A stretch of 64,000 nucleotides of DNA from Bacteroidales bacterium. GTDB taxonomy: Bacteria; Bacteroidota; Bacteroidia; Bacteroidales; Tenuifilaceae. The DNA is taken from assembly GCA_025361485.1 (NCBI GenBank), contig JANYLA010000074.1:19948-83947 (forward strand). Reading direction: 5' to 3'. Below the pieces are notes generated by a model. That model was not told the DNA's origin. It worked only from the letters and a program-made list of their open reading frames with translations, and ran no database searches. The translations under genes were made by a program, and so were the position numbers. Of this stretch, positions 38,565 to 47,400 are shown piece after piece (position 1 is the stretch's first letter; each line of letters begins with the position of its first letter).

Positions 38565-38834
38565 TTATTTATTAATTTCATCAACAATTCCAGCAATAAC
38601 CGCTTTCACAGTCATTGAATCAGGTTCATTGATTATGGCTCTTGCCGATCCGCCCTCCTCGAGGATTAGAACAGTATCGCCTACTCCTGCTTGAACAGCA
38701 TCGATAGCCAAAAAAGAGGAGCCCTTCGGTTTTCCTGAAGGATCGATTGGTTGTACAACCAGAATCTTTTTTGATTCATAGCCTGGTGCAATTATCGTGG
38801 AAACTACATTTCCGATTACTTTGGCCAGTATCAT
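38565..38834 (-). CDS. BMC pentameric vertex protein (EutN/CcmL family), copy 4
   Basis: MILAKVIGNVVSTIIAPGYESKKILVVQPID...FLAIDAVQAGVGDTVLILEEGGSAR. Confidence 0.93.
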   Translation of the reverse strand: MILAKVIGNVVSTIIAPGYESKKILVVQPIDPSGKPKGSSFLAIDAVQAGVGDTVLILEEGGSARAIINEPDSMTVKAVIAGIVDEINK

Positions 38835-39106
38835 TTCTTGGTATCTACGTAAAGTTCATCAACAATTCCCATAATTGAGGCATCGCAGGGGTTCATGGTT
38901 GTTGGTAGAACCCGACCAGCCTCTTTGCTTGTTTCAAAGTAGATGAGCATGCCAGTTCCTGACTGAATGGTGTCCATCGCAACAATTGGGTCACCCACAC
39001 TATTCAACACCTCGTCGAGAGGCTGAACCAAGCGCAAGCTAACACCCTCAAACGATTCAACCTTTTGGGTACTAACCACTCTACCGATTACTCTTCCTAA
39101 CTTCAT
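38831..39106 (-). CDS. BMC pentameric vertex protein (EutN/CcmL family), copy 3
   Basis: MKLGRVIGRVVSTQKVESFEGVSLRLVQPLDE...VAMDTIQSGTGMLIYFETSKEAGR; 4-bp overlap with copy 4. Confidence 0.92.
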   Translation of the reverse strand: MKLGRVIGRVVSTQKVESFEGVSLRLVQPLDEVLNSVGDPIVAMDTIQSGTGMLIYFETSKEAGRVLPTTMNPCDASIMGIVDELYVDTKK

Positions 39107-39154
39107 TCTCTATTTTGAGGTTACAATTTTACTACAAATTTGAAAAACTGGTAC

Positions 39155-40570
39155 TTAAATAATCCTAAAGAAATCAACAAGCGTGCATCTTCTCTCTCTT
39201 GTGAAAGTTCTTGCTCTGGTAACTCCCTCGCCTGTTGGACTTGCGATGGTAAATGATGCAAAACCTGCACCACCAAAACCTAGGCCGGCATAGCTTGGGC
39301 CGTTCTTTATAAATATTGAACAATTCATCACCCGTGCCATTTTGCTCAACTTTTCGATATTCAAGGAGTGCATAATGGCAGTATGTCGGAATCCATGCTC
39401 ACAGTCGACCGCTAGGTCAATTGCGGTATCAACATCTTTTACACGAACCAAAGGCATTACAGGCATAAGCTGCTCTGTCCAAACCAGTGGATGCTCGCGA
39501 CCAACCTCACAGAGCAATAGTCGTGTTGATGGTGGAACACTCAAGCCGATCTCTTTTGCAATAAAATCGGCATTCTTACCAACATACTTCTTGTTTGCAG
39601 CACCTTCATTTCCTGGCCCTCCGGGTTCAGAAATTACAAGCGCTGTTATTTTTTTAATCTGATCTTCGTTTAATTCATAGGCTCCATTCTTCTTCATCTC
39701 CTCCTTGAGCCTATCGGCAACTGATGCTACGCAGATAATCTCCTTCTCGCAGATACAAATCAGGTTATTATCGAAACTTGCACCATCAACAATTGCCTTA
39801 CCAGCCTTAACTAAATCGGCTGTTTCGTCAACTACAACGGGTGGATTACCAGGACCAGCAGCAATAACTTTCTTGCCACTATTCATAGCGGTTTTAACAA
39901 CCGCAGGGCCTCCGGTAACAACCATAATGGCTATTTTCTTATGCGACATCAGCTCTTTTGCTGATTCTATGGTCGGTTCATCGATACAGGTTACCAAATT
40001 TGCTGGTCCGCCTGCCTCAATTATTGCTCTATTTAGTAGATTGATAAGATAGCATGAGACCTTTTTGGCTGCGGGGTGTGGATTAAAAACCACCGAATTC
40101 CCTGCCGCAATCATTCCAATCGCATTGCTAATAATTGTAATTGTAGAGTTTGTGGTTGGAGTGATTGACCCAATAACACCGTAAGGAGCATGTTCTACTA
40201 GTGTTAAGCCATGATCGTCCGAAAATGTTTCGGGAATAACATCCTCAACACCTGGTGTTTTATTTATTCCTAGAGTATTCTTTAAGACTTTATCCTCCCA
40301 ACGACCAAGTCCTGTCTCCTCTTGAGCCATCTTCGACATAAAAGTATTATTCTCGGTACACACCTTTCGGATATTGGCTATAATACCTTTTCTGGTTTCG
40401 AGGCTTATCTTATTTAGTTTATTGAAAGCTAGTTCTGCGGCATCAATTGCATGATTGATGTTAGAGTAAACACCAATTCCTTTGCCTGCCACATCATTTT
40501 TGAGGTTAAGGTTCATGCCGTTTACAACCTCCTCAACTAGTTGCCGAATATTTTGTTCTAAATTATCCAA
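39155..40570 (-). CDS. BMC-associated CoA-acylating aldehyde dehydrogenase (PduP/EutE-like) with N-terminal encapsulation-like helix
   Basis: APYGVIGSITPTTNSTITI, VVTGGPAVVKTAMNSGKKVIAAGPGNPPVVVD, active-site region DGASFDNNLICICEKEIICV. Confidence 0.94.
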   Translation of the reverse strand: MDNLEQNIRQLVEEVVNGMNLNLKNDVAGKGIGVYSNINHAIDAAELAFNKLNKISLETRKGIIANIRKVCTENNTFMSKMAQEETGLGRWEDKVLKNTLGINKTPGVEDVIPETFSDDHGLTLVEHAPYGVIGSITPTTNSTITIISNAIGMIAAGNSVVFNPHPAAKKVSCYLINLLNRAIIEAGGPANLVTCIDEPTIESAKELMSHKKIAIMVVTGGPAVVKTAMNSGKKVIAAGPGNPPVVVDETADLVKAGKAIVDGASFDNNLICICEKEIICVASVADRLKEEMKKNGAYELNEDQIKKITALVISEPGGPGNEGAANKKYVGKNADFIAKEIGLSVPPSTRLLLCEVGREHPLVWTEQLMPVMPLVRVKDVDTAIDLAVDCEHGFRHTAIMHSLNIEKLSKMARVMNCSIFIKNGPSYAGLGFGGAGFASFTIASPTGEGVTRARTFTRERRCTLVDFFRII

Positions 40571-40585
40571 TAGTAAACCCTCCCA

Positions 40586-41137
40586 TTACATAAAATAAGG
40601 TTTGATCTCAATATGAGGCTGAGGTATGATAGTCTCCATACACAGCTGCCCGTTGGCTTTTGCTTTAGCCGTGCCGGCTGTCATTGCTGCTTGCACAGCA
40701 TCTAGCGATCCCATAAGCTTAACGTACGATTTACCGCCAAAACCAATTGCAAGGCGGATTTCAATGATACTTACTCCCCCAACTTTAGCAGCAACATCAG
40801 CCGCTTCGATACTCGAAACCACCGATAGGGTCTCAATAATTCCTATTGCCGCCCAGCTATCCGATGGTATTATGTTCCCAATTGCAGTAACCACCTCCTG
40901 ATGAACCATCGGAAGGAAAAGGCTATCGATAACTAAATCTTTTCCGGTTTCGTACCCTTTTTTGAAGGAGTACTCAACGGAGGCAACATCGCCGCTAAAA
41001 ACAATCAGGTATTTGCCGGGACAAATGGTGCGTGCCTCAATTATCTTGATTGGAGCAATCTTCACCATCTCATCCAATGCCCTGATGCCAATAGCAATAC
41101 TACTAAACTCTAAAGCACCTAATACGGTTAAGTCCAT
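40586..41137 (-). CDS. BMC-T tandem-domain trimeric shell protein (single-layer type)
   Basis: Two BMC domains: ALEFSSIAIGIRALDEMVKIAPIKIIEARTICPGKYLIVFSGDVASVE and IGIIETLSVVSSIEAADVAAKVGGVSIIEIRLAIGFGGKSYVKLMGSLDAV. Confidence 0.92.
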   Translation of the reverse strand: MDLTVLGALEFSSIAIGIRALDEMVKIAPIKIIEARTICPGKYLIVFSGDVASVEYSFKKGYETGKDLVIDSLFLPMVHQEVVTAIGNIIPSDSWAAIGIIETLSVVSSIEAADVAAKVGGVSIIEIRLAIGFGGKSYVKLMGSLDAVQAAMTAGTAKAKANGQLCMETIIPQPHIEIKPYFM

Positions 41138-41144
41138 CTAATCC

Positions 41145-41432
41145 TCACTTCTTATAAACAACCTTTTCGTTCTCCTCGATAGAATCAACGATTCCAACAA
41201 TTACCGCGTCAAGGGGTTTGTTTATGGTTGCATCGGTTTCGCGGGCAGAAGAGCCTTCGGAAACCATTACAAGTTCATCATTTCCAGCACCAACAAGGTC
41301 GAAGGCTACAAGGTAATCTCCCTTTTTTTCGCCTTGTTGATTGCACTTATCAACTAAAAGATATCTTGCGCCAGATAGTCCGTCGTTCTTGGTACTACTT
41401 ACAACCGTTCCAACTACTTTTCCTAAAATCAT
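41145..41432 (-). CDS. BMC pentameric vertex protein (EutN/CcmL family), copy 2
   Basis: MILGKVVGTVVSSTKNDGLSGARYLLVDK...VAFDLVGAGNDELVMVSEGSSAR. Confidence 0.93.
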   Translation of the reverse strand: MILGKVVGTVVSSTKNDGLSGARYLLVDKCNQQGEKKGDYLVAFDLVGAGNDELVMVSEGSSARETDATINKPLDAVIVGIVDSIEENEKVVYKK

Positions 41433-41731
41433 TACTCCCTATTTTTTTGGAAAGTGTAGACTCCATCCTTCTCGATAAAATCGACAATTGCAATGATAGT
41501 AGAATCGGAAGGCTTGCCTTCGGTAACATTAGTCATTCGGGCGCTACTGCCCGAAACATAGAATACAATCTCCCCAGGGCCAGCACCAACGCTATCCATC
41601 GAAACCACATAATCACCTTTGCCTTTCATGGTCACAGGATCGATTTTTTCAAGGAGGAGAAACTTTATCCCTTCAATCTTTGTTGATTTCTGACTCGAAA
41701 CAACAGTACCAATCACTCTGGCTAATATCAT
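41432..41731 (-). CDS. BMC pentameric vertex protein (EutN/CcmL family), copy 1
   Basis: MILARVIGTVVSSQKSTKIEGIKFLLLEKIDP...VSMDSVGAGPGEIVFYVSGSSAR; TAATG stop/start overlap with copy 2. Confidence 0.93.
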   Translation of the reverse strand: MILARVIGTVVSSQKSTKIEGIKFLLLEKIDPVTMKGKGDYVVSMDSVGAGPGEIVFYVSGSSARMTNVTEGKPSDSTIIAIVDFIEKDGVYTFQKNRE

Positions 41732-41846
41732 TTTATGATTTTTTTATACCTCTAATACTGTTTAGCAATTAATTACATCTACCTAAAATTATAACGAGGT
41801 GATTCACCTCGAGAATTTCAGGTAAATGGAAGTAAGAGTAATAAAT

Positions 41847-42152
41847 CTATTTTTTGCTTGCTATTTGTCTTCCAAGAGGTAATGCGGTATCCACGTTACC
41901 ATGAGGTCTGGGGATGATATGGGTTGAAACGATTTCGCCAACCTTTTCGGCAGCCTTAACGCCTGCATCAACCGCTGCTCTAACCGAGGCAACATCACCC
42001 CGAACAATTGCGGTTACATAACCACCACCGATTTTTTCGTAGCCAATCAGCTCAACTTTTGCAGCCTTAACCATTGCATCTGAGGCCTCAACCATTGCTG
42101 CAAAACCTTTGGTTTCGATCATTCCTAATGCTTCTGAACTATTATCGCTCAT
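41847..42152 (-). CDS. BMC-H hexameric shell protein, copy 2
   Basis: [58 protein letters not shown]. Confidence 0.97.
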   Translation of the reverse strand: MSDNSSEALGMIETKGFAAMVEASDAMVKAAKVELIGYEKIGGGYVTAIVRGDVASVRAAVDAGVKAAEKVGEIVSTHIIPRPHGNVDTALPLGRQIASKK

Positions 42153-42207
42153 AACTTTTCTTTTTAATTGTATTTTAACTATTTAATTGTCAAATTGAAA
42201 CTCTAGG

Positions 42208-42828
42208 CTAGTATTCCTCTCTTCCGGTGATTTCGGCCAAACGTTTTTCAACAATCTTTTTGGCTTCAAGCACTTCGGCCTCTTCACCACCAATATAAAC
42301 ACGACCAAACTTACCAAATCCCATTACATCGATAATATTGATGCGAGCAGCTTTTTCAGCTTCGTTGGCAGCAAAGTAGGCGTAACCAGCAGGTTCAACC
42401 TCAAGAACGAAAAGAGTATCTCCGCGAAGGAGCATCATACCCATTCTGGTTCTGTTGATAAGCTGGGCGTGGTGATCCTCAACGTTCTTGATAAGCTGAC
42501 TTGTCAAAACTCTTGGTCTGATTCTATCGCTATCCTTCTTTTCGATAGCTTGGAGAACTGCCTCGCCAGCTTGGCGAATATCGCCTTGGCTATCGGAGTG
42601 GATTTCGAGCATCCCGTATGCACGTTCAACAATCTGCATACCTGGAGTTACGTGAGTTGCCTTTAGGGCAATATCGGTAAGGGTATTGATTTCGATACCG
42701 GGTGCAATCTCGATGATGCAGCATGCTTGTCCGCCAACAGGAAGATAACCCTTGGATACTGTTGACAAGTAGGAAGCCATCTGCAATTGCAGTGAGTCTA
42801 GAAAAACGTACGTTCTTAGATCGACCAT
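42208..42828 (-). CDS. BMC-T circularly permuted, double-stacking (gated-pore type) trimeric shell protein
   Basis: RTYVFLDSLQLQMASYLSTVSKGYLPVGGQACCIIEIAPGIEINTLTDIALKATHVTPGMQIVERAYGMLEIH...AGYAYFAANEAEKAA; matches my recollection of the BMC-T(dp) class (e.g. Haliangium). Confidence 0.88.
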   Translation of the reverse strand: MVDLRTYVFLDSLQLQMASYLSTVSKGYLPVGGQACCIIEIAPGIEINTLTDIALKATHVTPGMQIVERAYGMLEIHSDSQGDIRQAGEAVLQAIEKKDSDRIRPRVLTSQLIKNVEDHHAQLINRTRMGMMLLRGDTLFVLEVEPAGYAYFAANEAEKAARINIIDVMGFGKFGRVYIGGEEAEVLEAKKIVEKRLAEITGREEY

Positions 42829-42846
42829 AGTAGTGTTATTTACTGG

Positions 42847-43155
42847 TTATTTTCCTTTTTTAATTACTTTTCCACCCAAAGGAAGAGCGCTATCGACGTT
42901 CTCGTGTGGACGTGGAATTATATGTGTTGAAACTATTTCACCAACTTTTTCAGCAGCTTTTACACCTGCGTCAACCGCAGCGCGAACCGAGGCAACATCA
43001 CCACGAACAATTGCAGTAACATAACCCCCGCCAATTTTTTCGTATCCAACCAACTCAACTTTTGCTGCTTTAACCATTGCATCAGAAGCTTCAACCATGG
43101 CTGCAAAGCCCTTGGTCTCAATCATTCCTAACGCTTTCATTTCGTTGTTTTCCAT
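42847..43155 (-). CDS. BMC-H hexameric shell protein, copy 1 (first gene of operon)
   Basis: [58 protein letters not shown]; strong RBS (AGGAGGAAAT). Confidence 0.97.
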   Translation of the reverse strand: MENNEMKALGMIETKGFAAMVEASDAMVKAAKVELVGYEKIGGGYVTAIVRGDVASVRAAVDAGVKAAEKVGEIVSTHIIPRPHENVDSALPLGGKVIKKGK

Positions 43156-43208
43156 TATATTTCCTCCTGATTAATTATCAATATTTTGATTGCTTTGAAG
43201 AAAAGAAT

Positions 43209-43227
43209 AAGGTTAAAATTTAACCTT
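43209..43227. promoter_or_regulatory. 19-bp dyad in BMC operon leader (candidate operator)
   Basis: AAGGTTAAAATTTAACCTT, palindromic except at the centre, between the putative -7 box and the first BMC gene. Confidence 0.5.
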
Positions 43228-43255
43228 TATTCCGAGATTAAAATTGATAGATAGG

Positions 43256-43263
43256 CAAATTTA
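43256..43263 (-). promoter_or_regulatory. Putative -7 box of BMC operon promoter
   Basis: Minus strand TAAATTTG (TAnnTTTG consensus) about 100 nt upstream of the first BMC-H gene. Confidence 0.45.
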
Positions 43264-43496
43264 GTATAACAAATTATTATTTCACCCGGTTATAGATGTT
43301 AAAAACGACTATTCAGTAAAATAAAGAATTTTATTGTGGAATATATTAAAAACACGGCTGATTTTTCTTTTGACATTGGGCGTTATTAACAGAGATGGAA
43401 AAAACAAAAACTATTAACGTTAATGTTTTATTTATTAAATACTTATATAATGTTTGCCACGAATAATGCAAAGTTGAAAAAAAATGGTTATTTCGA

Positions 43497-43832
43497 TTAT
43501 TCAAGTTTAGTATTATTCTTATGCCTCAACGAATCACGCTGGGTCTTCTTAGTCAAACTCTTAACTAGCTCTTCGGTAAGGTTAACACCTGTTTGGTTTG
43601 CAATGCAAATTAGGACAAACAGAACATCGGCCAACTCCTCTCCAAGTTTAGAGCTATCTTCGCCCTCTTTGAAGGATTGCTCGCCGTATGATCTTGAAAT
43701 TATTCGAGCAACCTCACCTACCTCTTCGGTAAGAACAGCCATATTGGTTAGCTCATTGAAGTATCGAACACCATGCTGGTTAATCCATTCGTCAACCTTT
43801 TGCTGAGCCTCTCGGAGCGTAACATCTTCCAT
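43497..43832 (-). CDS. MazG-like nucleotide pyrophosphohydrolase
   Basis: MAVLTEEVGEVARIISR...KLGEELADVLFVLICIANQTGV (EExxE..ExxD). Confidence 0.9.
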   Translation of the reverse strand: MEDVTLREAQQKVDEWINQHGVRYFNELTNMAVLTEEVGEVARIISRSYGEQSFKEGEDSSKLGEELADVLFVLICIANQTGVNLTEELVKSLTKKTQRDSLRHKNNTKLE

Positions 43833-44284
43833 TATTCGCGGTTTTTAGAATCAATAATTATTGTAACAGGACCATCGTTCACTATCGAAACCTTCATCAT
43901 TGCGCCAAATTCACCTGTTGCAACGGTTTTTCCAATACCCTTTTCGATGCATTGTATAAAACTTTTGTACAGTGGAATCGCAATATCAGGCGGAGCCGCT
44001 TGAATATACGATGGACGGTTGCCCTTTTTGGTCTTTGCATGCAGTGTAAACTGGCTAACCACAAGAACATCGCCTTGAATCTCCTGAACAGACAGATTCA
44101 TTACCCCACCCTCGTCATCAAATAATCTTAATCGGGCAATTTTTCCACATAACCATTCTATATCCTCATCACTATCGGCTGATTCTATTCCTAAAAAAAC
44201 AAGTAATCCTTTCCCTATTTTACTCCTAATTTTATTGTCAATGGCAACCGAAGCTTGATTTACTCTCTGAATAACAACTCTCAT
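43832..44284 (-). CDS. dtd: D-aminoacyl-tRNA deacylase
   Basis: MRVVIQRVNQASV, GLLVFLGIESADSDEDIEWLCGKIARLRLFDDEGGVMNLSV, VSQFTLHAKTKKGNRPSYIQAA. Confidence 0.96.
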   Translation of the reverse strand: MRVVIQRVNQASVAIDNKIRSKIGKGLLVFLGIESADSDEDIEWLCGKIARLRLFDDEGGVMNLSVQEIQGDVLVVSQFTLHAKTKKGNRPSYIQAAPPDIAIPLYKSFIQCIEKGIGKTVATGEFGAMMKVSIVNDGPVTIIIDSKNRE

Positions 44285-44491
44285 CGTATTATATTTTTCA
44301 GAACATTACAAAGATATAAAGGAAATCTGATCGACGATGATAAACTTTTTTCTTGTAACTTTTTTCTGCATATTAAAAAAATCGTTTTAATATTACTGTT
44401 TGAAAATACTGGCATACTATTTTTAAGCTTTTAAAACAAAACTGGTAATATAATCGTTTAATAGTGTTGTGCTTTATTAACAAATACCTTA

Positions 44492-47400
44492 ATGATGAGA
44501 TTTTTATCTTTATCCGTTTCATTCTTGCTCCTTTATAGCCTTTCATTTGCTCAGGTTCATGAAATCGTTTTGAATAGAGAGGGCGTTGCCAAGAAATCTA
44601 TTGCCAAAAGTAAAGTTGGAATTCGATACACGTTTACACACGATAAAATTTTTAGTAAAACAAAAACCAACAAAGAAGGAGCTTCATTTGCCGATATTTG
44701 GTTTAACAATTCTTACCCTAATGGTGAAGTTGGTTCACCTAATCTGCCTGCATATAAGAAACTTATTAGAATTCCAAAAGGATCTACCCCTTCGATAAAA
44801 GTTGTTTCAAATAGCGAACAATTGATTAATCTTAAAGAAAATGGAATAGATCTTCCAATTTACCCAAATCAACCTTCCGTTTCTAAAAATCTAGATACGA
44901 CAAAAGTCAACTTTGAGATTAATAAATCTGCATATTCAAAAAAATCCTATTCCAATGCTCCAATAGCTACTCTTGAAGTACTTGGAAATCTTCGGTCAGC
45001 AACAATTGCACAGCTTGTTGTAAATCCAATTGATTACAATCCCGCCGATGGTTTGCTAAAAGTTTATAATAATATTGATATTGATGTAACCTTTGAGGGG
45101 GCATTGAGCTCAGACCTTGAACAGGAGTTTGACGCGAAAACCTACTCTCCCTATTTCGATGCTACCTATAAATCGCTTGATCAATCTTCAAAGAGCTCGT
45201 ACACCAATCATCCCGATTTAACTAAATATCCGGCAAGAATGATTATTGTTTGTCCTGATTCTTTCAAAACAGCAATAAAACCATTTATTCAGTGGAAGAT
45301 ATCTAAAGGTTTTACTATTGACACTTTATATAAAACCACAGAAACTTCAAATCAAATAAAAACATTCATTCAACAAAAATACAATTCGGCAACTCCAGAA
45401 AACCCTGCTCCATCTTTCTTAATATTAGTGGGTGATGTTGAATTGATTCCTGCATCAGAAACTGGTACAGAAACTGGCAAGAAAACTGATTTATACTATG
45501 CAAGCGTGGATGGCGATATGTTCCCCGAAATGTATTATGGCCGATTATCGGCTATAAATAAGAAGCAACTTACAAACATTATAAATAAGATTATATACTA
45601 CGAAAAGTATCAGTTTGCCGATCCAACCTATCTAAATAAAGTAACGTTGATTGCAGGATCAGACGACACTTATAATCCTAGAGCAGCACAGCCAACTATA
45701 AAATATGGAACGGCAAATTATTTTAATTCAAGTCATGGATTTGGTTCAATAAATGAATTCGGAGTAACGATAGATCCTAATAATCCTAATGCAAATTCAT
45801 CGTACCTAGGGTGTTATGATGTTAATAGAATAGCGGTGGGTTTTATCAACTATACCGCCCATGGAAGCGAAACTTCCTGGCAAGGCCCGGCTCTTTCAAA
45901 CCCCGATATTTTGGGATTTTCAAACTCAAATAAATATCCATTAGTGGTCGGCAATTGTTGCCTTTCGGCTGACTTTGGCACATCAGAATGTTTCGGCGAG
46001 GCATGGATTCGAGCACAAAACAAAGGCGCCGTGACGTATATCGGTTCATCTCCAAGTTCATACTGGTTTGAAGATTTTTACTGGGCTGTTGGTGCCTTTC
46101 CATTGGTTGGCTCAAACGATGATGGCAGAGTGCCAACATTTGCTGAATCGACCACAGGTGCATATGATGCTCCCTTTGTAAGTAATTATGTTACCACTGG
46201 AGCGATGGTGTTTGCTGGAAATCTTGCAGTAACCCAAGCTAAAAATGATCATTATTATAATGAACAATCAATTTCATCTAAATACTACTGGGAGGCTTAT
46301 AATATTTTAGGAGATCCTTCGCTAATGCCATATTTTACTGAAGGGGAAACAAATCAAGTTAATTATCAACCAACAATAGTTATTGGTGAAACATCGTTTA
46401 CAGTAAACGCATTAGCAAACTCATACATTGCTATATCAAAAAACAATCAGCTAATCGGAACGGCTTTTGTTGCAAACACAGGGGTGGTAAATGTTCCGAT
46501 CGTTCCAATTACATCAACAGGTAATGTTTTAATTGTAATTACCCGCCCTCAAACAATTCCTATCATTGATACCATAACAGCAATAACTCCTACCGGCCCA
46601 TATTTAATGTTAAACTCCGTTACAATAGACGATCATCTTGCAAATAATAATGGTAAAGCGGATTATAAAGAATCGTTTAGCGCTAATTTAACAGTTAAGA
46701 ACATCGGAATTGAAGATGCAACTAATGTTAAAGTAAAAATAGAAGGGCTGGATCATAATATGTTTATTACAAGTAATGACTCCATTAGCATTTCGAATAT
46801 ACCTCACAGCGTAGGCGTTAATCAGGTGAATATTAATTCCGCCTTTTCATTTACTGTTCTTGAGAATATTCCCGATCAACATGTTGTCTCTTTCACCTTA
46901 AAGTTCTATAGCGATCAGGGTAGTTGGACGTCTGTACTTCAAATTCTATTAAACTCACCCATCCTCTCTATCGGAAAAATCAAAATAGATGATGCTCTGC
47001 CAGGAGGAAATGGAGATAGTACGCTTAACTCTGGCGAAACATGTAACGCGCTTGTTCAAATTATTAATAAAGGCCACTCTCTTGCCAAGGGTATTAAATT
47101 TCATGTCAGTGTACCCGATAGCTTATCAAGTATTGTAACAGTTAACAATACTCCAACCGAACCATTCTCTCTTGAATTTGGTTCGAGCAAGACCTTCTCG
47201 TTTGGGATTTCGATAATTCCGAATCTTCATCAAGAACCCCTAGTACCATTTGTTTTGCAGGCGTCTGTTGTTGAACCTTCGGAACTATCACAAACCTTTG
47301 AAAAAACCATTCAGGTTGTAAGCAACGAAAGCGTTAATATGTCAAATAATACGATAAGCACAGACTTTACATATTTTTATGACTCTGGAGGGAGAGATGC

